From Isoetes taiwanensis (lineage: Eukaryota > Streptophyta > Lycopodiopsida > Isoetales > Isoetaceae), in the NCBI GenBank assembly GCA_021234155.1, contig JAJEKV010000014.1:13690494-13754493 (forward strand): a stretch of DNA of 64,000 nt. Reading direction: 5' to 3'. Shown piece by piece: positions 1-10,079 of this stretch. The stretch's first letter is position 1. Every line of letters starts with the position of its first letter. The position numbers and the translations under genes are program-made. The notes below the pieces were generated by a model, which saw only the letters and a list, made by a program, of their open reading frames with translations, was not told the origin of the DNA and searched no databases.

Positions 1-100
1 CACTTATATCTTTATAGTCATAGTAAACTTGAATCATTTACGGCTCAATTACAGAAAAGCTTGTGGGGAAATGAAGAGGCGACTTGGCATTCTTACCATT

Positions 101-3100
101 CTAATGGCTGGACTGTTCCCTTAATTTAATTACTGCAATCTCTGACTCCACATACTCACCCGCATAAGTTGGTGGATACTTGTGAGATGATGGGGCATTT
201 GAAAAATGTCCAAGTGGTCGTATAACTGCATCTGATGCAATATGCGCAAAAACCTGCAAAAGGCAAGATGAAAATATGGCAAGATAAAGAGTTGGAAAAT
301 GTCAATTGTCCTATGGATGACAGCTTACTGTTGAGGATACTCTCCACAAACTGCGGCCTTCTTTTTTTGCAGCTTCAATTGCTGTTATTGATGATTCTGT
401 GAGCACAACCTCATGCATTCCAGCTGTGCATTCTCCTCCAGTTAACCACTCTAACTAGCATATGAATAGCAGAAGTCACTCCTTTGCAATCTGAAATTAC
501 CTCTACAACAAATACTATCTTAGCAAAACCAATACCTGTTTGCCAACCTGCAATAGCAAACAACCAGGTGGAACCTGAACATTCACTTTCTGCCCTTGTT
601 TCAACCAGATAGAAAGGCCTGGAAAACGACTTCTCCCATGAATTGTAAGAAAGTTCAAGTCGTAATGATACCCAGCAAAGACAGTTCCTTCTTCACAATA
701 TTTAGAGAGATCACTGCCCGTGGGAGCTAAAAGATGTGGCCCCTGCAATAAGAGAACAAGTGCTCGTTCTGTATAAATTCCCATTATAGGAAGCACAGAA
801 AACTTCATTTGGCATCATGCAGTTGATGTAAACAAAGATCAAAGTCCATGCGCAAAGAGTGGGGGGAAATTTTTTTTGAGATCTTGCAACAAAGTTAACA
901 GCCCAAAAATTGAGCGACACCAAACTGATTGTCATGTATGGAGGAAATCCCCTTTTGATACAACTATTACTGAGTGGGTGGTTGTAAGCTTAAAATTAAG
1001 CCTAGCTTGGTTTAGAGTGCCAGAGGCCATATATATCATATAAGGCATAAACCAGTGTCTGAAAAGGACCTGAAACTGATACGAATCTAGCTATAACAGG
1101 CTATAATTGCATTATCTCATAAACAGAAATGTTATCCCTGTTACTGTCTTCCTCTTATAGATGATTGAACTTCGGCATATACGAAGGTGCATTCTCCTGA
1201 CCAGATTTAGTGCCAAATGTCTTTTGAGTTCCAACCCTCATTAAAGATGCAGGTCCATGGTCTTATCAAGATGCCTGTCATGTGCAGCCCTAAATCAACC
1301 AAAGCTAACAAGCAGCTTCCTTTCATCAGCTGGTTTATCCATCCACACTGAGCGAAGCATGTTATAGGCATGGGCTTTCTATGCTAGAAGGGATCTTAAA
1401 AATGAGGATCTTGGACTGCTTTCAGCATCTGCCACTTTAATAAGACATTTCCAGTAAAAAGTAGAGAGTAAACCATTTTCTGGTATATTGACCGGGGTCA
1501 ATTATATTCTTTCTTTGTTCATCTGTATCAAGGAAGACCAATTAACACAATTTCCAACTCAGTCTGATTAGTAAATTCAGCACTAGAGGAACTGATCTGG
1601 TGGAAATTACTGTTAGATCTGCCATTCTCTGATAAAATGCATTGAACAAACTTTTAACTTTAGTTCAACTATGAGGCATCATCATCCATCCCGTTATTTG
1701 TCTTCATTTCTCATATTTTGAGTGCCCTTATTTTATTTCACAGTCCTTATACAACTTATGACCCCAGTTGTAAGTGCAGCATTCCCAGATTCATGACTGT
1801 GTCAAGTCCTTTCGAGTTACAAGAGATACCATATCGCCTTTGCTCTCAGCAAAACTGAACTTCTGATCAAGCACGACAAAAGATTTAAGCAGTAATACAA
1901 CTTTCACAATAAGGGTGCACATAAGACGGGGCATCTGCAGTGGTGAAAGCTTGTAGAACAGAATGAAAGCTTAGCTGCAATTACCTGGGACATGAGTGAC
2001 GTGAAAGCTGAACATGGAAGTCCAAAACCAATTGCAGCCATCTCTGCCACCACCTGCCAGACGGAATTCTGAATGATGTTCATGTATACTCCATCATGTA
2101 GTGATATAGTTTACCTCAACAGCAGCCAACATCTTCTGACCCCAACCATCCATAATTGCTTTCCATTCTGGAAAACCATCTGGAACTACTGGTCCTGCAT
2201 TCAATTCCTGAAAGATTACTCGTTAGTCTGCAGTTGTGTGAATGTTAAAATCGTTTTCTATTATATTTACTGTGACTGAACATTTTTCAGAAGTCAAATT
2301 TACACTTGCTCATATAAAGCATTAAGAACTCAATTGAAGAATGTGATAGGCACCCTCTCTTCCCGTTTCCCCCAAAAGCTAATCAATTTGAGGACTGAAA
2401 TAAATAACCTTGAAACGCGTGTCAGATGGACGAGGACCAATCCTCCACATATACCGCCACTTCTTGTCTGCCCCCAATGGAATGCTAGCACATGCATCTG
2501 CTGCTAGTCGCTGCATTTGAAGCTGTAGATCTTTATCCACTGTGCATCGAGGTACTTCTACACCCTCTGGAGTTACGCCAACCTATTAAAGTGATCCAAC
2601 CCATCTGACATCATTCAACATGATTGAAACAGCCTAAACTGTTAATCAATTTTGGTTACATTCCTAAATGTTAAGAAGGAAGGTTAATAAGGATTTGACA
2701 TAAAAAATATATACATCTGTACGAGTCACGAGTGATTCTAGAATGTAGCGGAAATACTAATTGTGATGGGGAAATCTCGTAAAATTGGGACTTTTTCTAG
2801 CCATAACTATGAATTGAAGCAGAGTGTGAATGAAATGCCATACTTGGTAACGAAGCTCAGGGCGTTCCTGCTGGCGTTTAAATTCCGGCGGCATTTCAAA
2901 ATAGCGCTCCATCATATCCAAAAATCGATCATTGTCTTGAGGAGAACAACGAGGATCACGCACCACCAGGGCTCCAGTTTCTTTGAGACAGGAAGACACG
3001 CTTTCGCAAAGCTGCTGTAAGCCTGGAGCTCCAGCGCCCACCTCAGCCCCAGCAGAAGAAGCCCTTATCCTGGACGTAGCTAACAAATATGGCTCCAAAT

Positions 3101-3119
3101 CAATCGCCGGCAGACCCAT
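101..3119 (-). CDS. 2-oxoglutarate/Fe(II)-dependent oxygenase, isopenicillin-N-synthase-like, 7 exons
   Basis: Exons, in coding order, are 2844-3119, 2409-2582, 2115-2207, 1985-2053, 536-742, 329-454 and 101-253. All introns are GT-AG, all junctions are phase 0, and the product is 365 residues. The start chosen is MGLPAIDL; an in-frame ATG two codons upstream (3125) is an alternative. Residues 1-150 form the N-terminal DIOX_N region. The double-stranded beta-helix carries the metal-binding HxD in GYHYDLNF (His230, Asp232), the distal His in AGMHEVV (His287) and the 2-oxoglutarate-binding RxS in LWRVSST (Arg311, Ser313). All catalytic residues are present, and the length fits plant members of about 350-370 residues. 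Enzymes of this fold use Fe(II), O2 and 2-oxoglutarate to oxidise small molecules. This conserved plant subfamily has no substrate that I can name. It is cytosolic by default, as no signal peptide is seen. Intron 4 is the longest at 1242 bp. The gene appears intact. Confidence 0.93.
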
Positions 3120-3209
3120 CTTCATGGAGCTCGAAAAATGAAGAATCCTGTGGGAGGAGGCCGCCAAAGCCTTGTAGAATTTAAAAAAAACAAGAGCATG
3201 TGAATACAA

Positions 3210-3430
3210 AACAAATGCTACCTACCAGAGTGCCGGGAATTAAGGGCCAGATTCCAGTACAATTATCTATGTGGTATAAAATGCCAAGGTAGAGTGGACT
3301 CCTTACGTCAAACATCTAAGGGTTGCCCTTAGGCCTAGAACGATTTGGCATCTAGCATTTTCGTCCAATGTACCTTTATTAATTTGCATAAGTATAAACA
3401 AGAACATCTTACAATTAAGTCGGAGGAGGG
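3210..3430. promoter_or_regulatory. Upstream flank of the oxygenase gene
   Basis: This short gap lies between the 5' end of the minus-strand oxygenase gene and a LINE 3' fragment. It should contain the oxygenase promoter. I see no convincing TATA box or other motif. The LINE remnant begins only about 300 bp from the start codon. Confidence 0.3.
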
Positions 3431-4190
3431 CTGCACTAGATCATCATATCATTTACTTCCAAACAGGGGATGCTCGCTTGCCCAATCTTGCTTTGGCCAT
3501 AGCAAAACAGAGAAGGACCACGATGCATTGAGGCAGTACCTTAATGCGTGCTTCCTTAGCAAGCTCTGGGATGCAGTGCTCTGACGCATGTCAAGATGGC
3601 AAACTATCGGCAACAAGTCAATTCCAGGCTCACATAAGGCCCACAACACTATTTGTGCACCCACTTGACCATGAAGAAGTGCAGACTGATAGCTTCCTCG
3701 CACAAGTACGCATCGCCTCTGCATTGAGATAGGCCGATGGACTCGAGAGGCACATGAGGACAAGATTTGTCAGTGTTGCCAACAGGGTGCCATTGAGGAT
3801 GAAGGCCATGCCCTTCATACCTACCCAGCATTCGAGCATATCCGAGCACGGTATGTTCAGTCAATTATGCATGACTAGTCACTGCATGTGCTGTTGAATA
3901 CAACCCCCGTGAGCTTGTTGGGATCAAACCTTCAGGACATTATAGATATACGGACTCGGTTGTGTCCTCCGGGCAATATTGAATTGTCTCATACAGTTGT
4001 ACAGTCTACTAGCATACTTATTATTGCTAAGGTTTTTTCCCCCAAAAACCCTTCGGGGCAAGGGTTTTTTAATTTTGACAATACTCTCTTTGTTTGGGTT
4101 CCATATGCCAATTGGTCTCTGTGGATAATAAAAATACATTCTACTCTACTCTACTCTACTCTATTCTATTCTATTCTACTTTATTCATTG
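3430..4190 (+). mobile_element. 5'-truncated LINE, 3' end with zinc-knuckle coding remnant and CTACT tail
   Basis: The plus strand encodes, with frameshifts and stops, the C-terminus of a LINE ORF2. Reading frames include SKLWDAVL, VKMANYRQQ and a Cys-rich CxxC...H...-like segment near 3765-3855 (CQCCQQGAIEDEGHA). The same peptide order occurs in the copy at 41.5-42.1 kb, which supports one family. The 3' non-coding end (4030-4135) has a short inverted pair of C-rich and G-rich tracts, then CCAATTGGTCTCTGTGGATAAT. It finishes in a tandem CTACT/CTATT tail (4139-4185) in place of poly-A. The element is dead: the coding part is frameshifted and the reverse transcriptase core is absent. The exact 5' truncation point is not visible. 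Confidence 0.7.
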
Positions 4191-4343
4191 AGTGATATAA
4201 TTTCAAGATCTTCCTCTTAGTACTACTATGCATTTGCAGTCGGCTACTCGTCATAGATGAATCTTGTAAAACTCTTTAAAAGTCAATATAAGTAAATTTT
4301 TTTCTATGATATGTGTTGTACTTTTTCAATTTAAAATATTTGA

Positions 4344-5300
4344 ATGGATTGTGAGAAAATGTTCTCGTGTGTGTTTAGAACTAGAGATGATAGAGCTTCG
4401 GCAGTCCCTGTCTATCTAAAGCCACATACACATTTGGAAGTGGTGCTGAGTGGAATTGAAACTGTCGTGATTAGCTCCACCGACATCAAAATTTGGAAGC
4501 TGATACGTCGTGGTTCAATGATCAATTGATCCTACTCTTCTCAAGGTGATACTTTCATCCGATTTGTGATCATCAGGATTGTGCCATCCTATACATATGT
4601 TTGTAGATACATGGAATACTACTTGATGCTCCAAGGAATGAGCCATCCCTTTCATTTCTTTGACCCTCTTTTTCACTCGATATTGTCCAAGGACACAAAT
4701 AGTGACAAAACAATAAGTAAACATGTGAATCTGGATAAGTGCCAGTACATGTTTGTGCCTGCTTGTGATGGATATCACTGGACCTATTTTCTGATCGTAA
4801 GTCGCGCGTGTCTCACACAGAGATATAAACCAGGAATATATCACTTTAATAGCATGGGCTTGCATGGCAAAAGCAGACATATTGAGAGGTTAGTGCTTGC
4901 TCATTGCATTTTGCTGTTGTCACATAATGACAACAAACTTTGAATGCAGGTTCGTGGAATTGCTTGGACACAATAATTTCATCTTTACGACCTCAGATGT
5001 TGTGAAAATTTCCAGAACGCCTCTTCAAACCAATGGTCATTCATGTGGCCCTGTCGTATGTTCGTTTATGCACAAATTTGTGACGGGATACTTGAAAGAA
5101 GTGAATGTATTGTTGCATAATCTAGTAAGTTAACTCAAATGCAGCAGACAAACCAAACTCTGTTATTGACAAAGTGTGATTAACTGCAGGCTGTGGACAT
5201 TTCAGACCAGAATCTAGTTGATGTTAGAGTATTCGTGCTTGAAATTTTAAGATTAGAAGCAACAAAAGCTGGAACTGAGAGGAATATATGTATTGGGAAG
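4344..5300 (+). pseudogene. Ulp1-like (C48) cysteine protease remnant, transposon-associated
   Basis: Three plus-strand reading segments (4344-4529, 4566-4880, 4950-5133) carry the hallmarks of a Ulp1/SENP C48 peptidase domain in order. These are FVPACDGYHWTYFLIV (catalytic His in the HW pair), then GIYHFNSMG, then PLQTNGHSCGPVVCSF (oxyanion-hole Gln and nucleophile Cys). Where the family usually has an Asp, this copy has Asn (HFNS). A stop at about 4527 and a frame change at 4880-4950 break it. One break could be an intron, as a GT/AG pair spans 4890-4949. A further short segment (VDISDQNLVDVRVF, about 5190-5285) may be the C-terminus. C48 proteases remove SUMO-like modifiers, and plant transposons often carry them. 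It lies tail-to-tail with the transposase remnant at 5.5-7.3 kb and probably belongs to the same element. Confidence 0.68.
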
Positions 5301-5539
5301 TATGTAGGTGCATGAGTCACCTCGTACTTTCAAATCATTGTATATCTTTCTTATGTACATAATTGTTACTGTAACCTCAATTCATTTGAATGAAAATTCA
5401 TATTCAATTATATGTTCTTTGTCACAAAATAAGACATCAAGTGTTCAAAAGAATTCAAATCTTCAAAAGAAATCAAGACACTCATTTTCACAGCTGAAAC
5501 ATAAAACTTCAGATGAGTTTTGAAAATTACAGAATGTTT

Positions 5540-7261
5540 TTACATTTCATCCTCATCAGAAAGAACTTCGGGTAAATTCTGTAAAATTTTCTCCTCATCT
5601 AAAGGATCCAGCCTATATATAGTCCTATTTTGACATTTAGTTGGTGGCATGTGAAGTCTGATTGCACAGATCTGTGTTGTGAATACTATGCCTAAGGCGT
5701 CTTTACTGTAAAGATCATAGCTGACGGTTGATCTTGCGTCCCTCTTGTAATACATACCTTTTATGACACTATCACCGGCGAGATACCATGTTCCATTGAG
5801 TTGGAAGTCTTTTTCCACTATCCATTTTGGTTTTGTGCACATCAGAATCCAAAATTCAGCACTCTCATCATTCCCTTTCAGAGCAACGACAGCAAAATTA
5901 TCATCAACTCTAAGTGCCTCTGCTAACATCGTAGGATTGGAAGAGAACAAGGACTTGTTGGATTTACGGCTCTCCTCAATGTCAACATGCACATTGGAGG
6001 ATGGTATAATAACTTGAAGTTTCCAATCATCAACATAGTGCTTATTCACACAACTGTCCCACATGTCATCCAAGCAATAGCTGCAGAAAGATGAAAGTTC
6101 CCTCGTGTGCAACTGCAATGGAGATTCAGGATTGAATGCATGTACACAATGGATCTGCCTAGTGTCCAAAATTCTTTCTGCACCCCATGCTTTCTTTCTA
6201 TCTATATCCTCCACCTTGACTTCCCAAAAGAACCTTTTTATATTTTTCCTCTTGCTGGTTTCAGATGTGTTCATCCACTCCGATGTTCCACAAGTAAACA
6301 TCTCTTCAGCAACTTCTACCACTTCATGAGCATTACCCAATTTTATGCTGTTGTATTTTAATTGCAGTTGTTTTAACCATCTCTTCAACTCAGCAGCCTT
6401 GCCATCGTGTTCACCTTTCTCGTGATTAAAACCAAAAAATTCCACATCATATACTTCAGTGTCTACCTAGCCACAAAGTAAAATGGTCTAGAAGCCTTGA
6501 ATTGAGATGCTACACCATCTGAAAACACATAATGTCTCTATCATCTGATACATAGTAATGTGTTTCCTTGATAATCTCATCTGCCACTGAGTCATATTGA
6601 TATGTTATTTGAACCAAAATGATAATCTGGTTATTGACCCAGCGCATCGACTGCAAAATAGTTCTCTGCAAAATCCACTATTAAAAGACATGCATCTGCT
6701 GGGAGATTCGCCAAAAGCTCCTTAAATTGTTTTGCCTGCCATTGGTACCTGAAATTATGCAGTGGAAAGATTTTTAGACGCTGGGAGATTTGCCAGAAGC
6801 TCCTTAAATTGTTTTGCCTGCCATTGGTACCTAAAATTATGCAGTGGAAAGATTTTTAGACGCTCCTTGGGTTCTGTCTCATTGTACTGATGAGTCAACC
6901 TCCTACCAGAACTCGAGACGTTGTCTTTTTCATAGTCAATGTACTCCCATTTCACTTTCCTGTTACTGCCACTTTCTTCCATGGGACAGGTCTACAACTC
7001 ACAATCTCCAAGGATGCATGCCTTCTTGTGAAACTCATCTAATTCACTGTTTGGACACAATATAGATCTCCACAGGCTTCCTGTACTTGCAATTTTATGC
7101 TGGTGTGCCCTGCATTGACCAAGTTCATGTGATCTACATACATCGCAGGTGCAAGTGCAATTCTTCGGATGTTTGATTCTCATCCCATTGAGTCCATCCA
7201 CTAGCATTTGCATCCTCACATGCTGAATGCAACAACAACTATTGAAGTCCTTTAATTTCAC
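5540..7261 (-). pseudogene. Decayed transposase-like gene of an unclassified DNA transposon
   Basis: Minus-strand segments in order are as follows. 7261-6992 has a Cys-rich zinc-finger-like stretch (CTCTCDVCRSHELGQC, then ILCPNSELDEFHKKACILGDC). 6982-6755 ends in RYQWQAKQFKELLANLP. 6700-6450 has IVDFAENYF and VFSDGVASQFKASRPFYF. 6445-5540 is a long open segment starting EFFGFNHEKGEHDGKAAELK. The string DFAENY, then FSDG-SQ-K, then F-HxKGxxDG is a signature I associate with a transposase-like family in plant and invertebrate repeats. The D and D/E residues in it would fit an RNase H-fold nuclease. An in-frame TAG at about 6989, several stops between 6450 and 6650, and an 82-bp tandem duplication (6698-6861) disable it. 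The 5540-6445 part is still open for 301 codons. Confidence 0.65.
6698..6861. repeat. 82-bp tandem duplication inside the transposase remnant
   Basis: Two head-to-tail copies (6698-6779 and 6780-6861) differ at only a few bases. Each encodes, on minus, the WQAKQFKELLANLP segment. Because 82 is not a multiple of three, the duplication shifts the reading frame. It looks recent compared with the other damage. Confidence 0.9.
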
Positions 7262-7379
7262 AACAAATTAAGGTTTTAGCTTCTCAAAAGCTCGAAGACG
7301 AATCTTAATTTGTGGATGTTGGTCCTTGAACCTCTTGAACAATAGCATCTGCATGAAATAAATACTAAACTGTTAGGAT

Positions 7380-8310
7380 GTGTATACCACACCAAACCAC
7401 GCACCATACCATGCTCCACACTTATCATATTCACCAGATCGAGCACCTCAGTGCTGTGTACGTTACACCACACCACACCACACCACACCATGCACCATGC
7501 ACATCATAACCACCAAACATATGATACTAAACTCATGCCACACCACATACCACAGAGCACATACCATGCACCACACACTCCACACCACACATTCTATACG
7601 CTATACATCATCCACCACACATACCATACACCAAATGTGTAGTTGTAGCAAGGAGTGGTGGGACATTGTGCAGGGTGGTGGAGTGTGGTGGTTGGAGATG
7701 GTGGAGTGGGGTGGTGGGACATGGTGGAGTGTGGTAGTGGGAGATGGTGGAGTGTGGTGGTTGGAGATGGTGGGGTGGTGTGGGACATGTGGAGTGTGGT
7801 GGTGGGAGATGGTGAGCTTCAAATGTGGTGGTAATGGAGAATGTGGTGGTGGGAGATGGGGTGTTTGAAATGTGGTGATAAATGTGGTGGTGGCATGATG
7901 TGGTGGTAGTCTATGGTGGATGAAATTTAGTGGTAGGATAGATGGTGGGGTGTTATGTGGTGTGGTGGTGGTGACAAATGTGGTGAACTGTGGTGGTGAG
8001 AGATTGTGTGGTGAAATGTAGTGGTGGTGACGAATGTGGTGGAGTGTGGTGGCAAGAGATGGTGGGTTTCTAGTGTGGTGGTAATGAAAAATGTGGTGAA
8101 TGTGGTGGTGGGGGATTGTGGGGTGAGGGATTAGGGGAGAAGGGGGTGTGTGGTGGAGTGGAGTTGGGGGGGGGAGGGGGGGGTGAGGGGGAAGAATAAA
8201 TAAAATTGAATCCACACATATCATACATTTAACGTGCACACACCCACATGACACCATAAATATCACGCACTCCACCCCACCCCACACCACACCACACCAC
8301 ACATCACATG
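7380..8310. repeat. Low-complexity CACACC / GTGGTGG block with strand switch
   Basis: The plus strand is dominated by CACCACACCA-type repeats at 7380-7635. It switches to GTGGTGGAGATGG-type repeats at 7655-8210 and returns to CACCCCACACCAC at about 8262-8308. The two strand-biased halves are near complements, so the block can in principle fold back on itself. Within the G-rich half an irregular unit of about 20-40 bp (GGTGGAGTGTGGTGGT-GGAGAT) recurs. Open frames here are artefacts of the repeat. Confidence 0.9.
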
Positions 8311-8493
8311 ACTTTGATCCTATTTGGTCTGCCATAAAAAATCTGCTTAGCCTGCTCTCATTACATTTCTGAAATTCATACCCTGATAATAATTACATAC
8401 CTTTCCTAATATTAAAAGATCTACCCACTAAATCCTGTCCCTGCACTAGATTTTTGGCTTTTTCATTCTCAAGCTTCCAAGTTTATTCCGGCA

Positions 8494-9039
8494 ATGGCTA
8501 ACAGGAGGTTCAGAGACAATTATGGCCAATCTAGAGTGAGCGAGAATGGCCTTCGGTTTGCTTTAACCAAGGCCCGTGGTCAGTCTTTGAAGGTGGATAT
8601 ACCTAAATCCACCTTCTTTGCTCAATTCGAAGCCACCCTAAACCTATTCAACAGACTGAATGCTAAGCCTTCAATGGCTATTTTTGGGGTCACATTGACG
8701 GGAAGAGAGCTTTCAGACAGGGTCCATGACCTTATGTTACATGCTGCTGCAAAGACAGGTATAGCATGGGTTATTCGGCACTTGCTTGCTCTGAATCAAA
8801 AACAGGGGGAATTATTGGCAGGGATGCATTCTTACCACGAGGGGATGCAAAGAGCACTGGTGAACCTGATCTTATGCAATTCTGGGATAATTAAGCTTGA
8901 ATGCTTTAGTGCAAAAAACAGTCATTTTGGATGCACTAGCAGTGGATCCAGTCATGCCAGCATTTTCTGTTGCTTAGGAAATGCATGTAATAGTTCTCGG
9001 TACAGAGCTTTCAATGAAAAGCCAAATTTTATGACATAG
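8494..9039 (+). CDS. Hypothetical open reading frame, 181 codons
   Basis: An uninterrupted frame begins MANRRFRDNYGQSRVSENG and ends before a TAG at about 9039. The first ~125 residues have ordinary protein composition: a basic N-terminus, then an amphipathic, Leu/Ala-rich stretch (LSDRVHDLMLHAAAKTG, IRHLLALNQKQGELLAG). The last ~55 residues are Ser/Cys-rich and look like read-through non-coding DNA. I do not recognise the family and see no signal peptide or membrane span. It sits between two low-complexity blocks in a transposon-rich stretch, so it may be a fragment of an element ORF. A GT-containing donor near the change in composition could mark an exon end. I infer no function. Confidence 0.3.
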   Translation: MANRRFRDNYGQSRVSENGLRFALTKARGQSLKVDIPKSTFFAQFEATLNLFNRLNAKPSMAIFGVTLTGRELSDRVHDLMLHAAAKTGIAWVIRHLLALNQKQGELLAGMHSYHEGMQRALVNLILCNSGIIKLECFSAKNSHFGCTSSGSSHASIFCCLGNACNSSRYRAFNEKPNFMT

Positions 9040-9119
9040 TAAGTCGCATTTAATTAAAGTGGGTCAGATCTCGACGTTTGGGACTCAAACTGAAAATGGG
9101 ACTCATAGTAAAAAGAATT

Positions 9120-9435
9120 CAGACTGAGGGGGAGGGAGAGGATAAGGAGAAGGGTAGGAGGAGAAGGAGGGAGGGGCCACAGGTTGAAGAGGGGAAGGGG
9201 CTAAGTTGGAAGAAGGGGCAGGGGTGGAGGGGAGAGGAGAGAAAAGGGCAAAGGAGGACTGGAGGGATACGCTGGAAGAAGGGGGAGGGAAAGGGGAGGG
9301 GGGAGGGAAGGGGCAGGGGGAGGGAGAGCAAAGAGGCAAAAGAGGAGGGGAAGGGAATAAGTTGGAAGAAGGGATGGGGAAGGGAGGGTAGAGAAGAGCA
9401 AAGGGCAAAGGAGAGGGAGGGGCAAGGCGTCCCCC
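9120..9435. repeat. Purine-rich (GGA/GGGA) minisatellite
   Basis: The plus strand is almost pure A/G for about 310 bp, with an irregular repeat containing TTGGAAGAAGGG. That motif recurs near 9207, 9271 and 9363, giving steps of about 64 and 92 bp. Long homopurine tracts with G-runs can form triplex or G-quadruplex structures. The overlapping reading frames are compositional artefacts. Confidence 0.88.
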
Positions 9436-9447
9436 CACCCCCCACCT

Positions 9448-9560
9448 AAATAATAATAATAATAAACAAATAAATATATAGGTATTAATAAATATAGCTT
9501 TATTAATAAATAAATAGCTATATATATGCATTAATAAATATAAGTATAAACTAAATTTTT
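9448..9560. repeat. AT-rich TAATAA/TAAATA microsatellite
   Basis: Directly after the purine block comes AATAATAATAAT followed by imperfect TAAATA/TATATA repeats to about 9560. It is simple-sequence DNA without coding potential. Confidence 0.8.
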
Positions 9561-9608
9561 ATTATCAAATATAATTACAATGAAATTTTTTTACTCACCT
9601 CGCGTGGC

Positions 9609-9800
9609 GAGAATAGGCTTGGTTCAGAAAGCCAATCAGATCCATTACCTAGCTGGGCAGCAAAATCATGCAACTGCAAAGTTGAAGTGCCACCAGCAGA
9701 AGCAGAGCGACGAGCAACTTGTCCAAGGAATTTCGCACGCTCACGCCTGGCCTGAGCTTCCAGTCCCAGCATAGCGGAACGAGCAGCAACTTCCACGTCC
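9609..9800 (-). other. Exon-like segment of an unrecognised protein
   Basis: On the minus strand a frame runs from a good acceptor (GGCATCAG followed by GACGTGGAAG) to a strong donor (CACGCGAG followed by GTGAGT). The roughly 64 residues are basic and Ala/Arg-rich (LGLEAQARRERAKFLGQVAR), then LQLHDFAAQLGNGSDWLSE. The junctions and even composition suggest a true exon or captured exon. No neighbouring exon is evident, and I do not recognise the protein. Confidence 0.3.
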
Positions 9801-9928
9801 TGATGCCTAACAAATCCGTAGTATGGGTTACTATTCTTCTATGTAATAGGTGAAAACAAACGAAAATAGACCAGGTGAAAACAAACAAAAACAGACCAAA
9901 CGAAAATAGACCCGTGAGCGAAGAAGCT

Positions 9929-10078
9929 ATGGCACTGCGCCTGTTTGTTTTGATTCTATGCCTGCTGTTTTTCATCTCAATTGTAGGTTCTGAAGCTCGC
10001 GGCTATGGCGTGAAGTCGTATTACGGGAGGCTCTGCTCTGGCAGGGAGTCGTGGGCGGCATGGCAGAGCAGTACATAG
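9929..10078 (+). CDS. Small open reading frame with signal-peptide-like N-terminus
   Basis: From the ATG at 9929 the frame encodes 49 residues, starting MALRLFVLILCLLFFISIVG. This is a textbook hydrophobic signal-peptide core, followed by SEARGYGVKSYYGRLCSGRESW and a stop. The predicted mature part is short and basic with one Cys. It could be a small secreted peptide or the first exon of a longer secreted protein. I cannot match it to a known peptide family. Upstream (9850-9912) lies a short tandem GTGAAAACAAAC-type repeat. Evidence is limited to the hydrophobic pattern. Confidence 0.3.
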   Translation: MALRLFVLILCLLFFISIVGSEARGYGVKSYYGRLCSGRESWAAWQSST

Positions 10079-10079
10079 G

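Noticed and set aside
7601-8335. A 244-codon Pro/His-rich minus frame
   Set aside because: It is produced entirely by the GTGGTGG simple repeat; the composition is that of the repeat and no domain is seen.
9078-9531. Overlapping Gly/Glu-rich and Pro/Ser-rich frames
   Set aside because: They arise from the homopurine minisatellite; all frames on both strands are open for the same reason.
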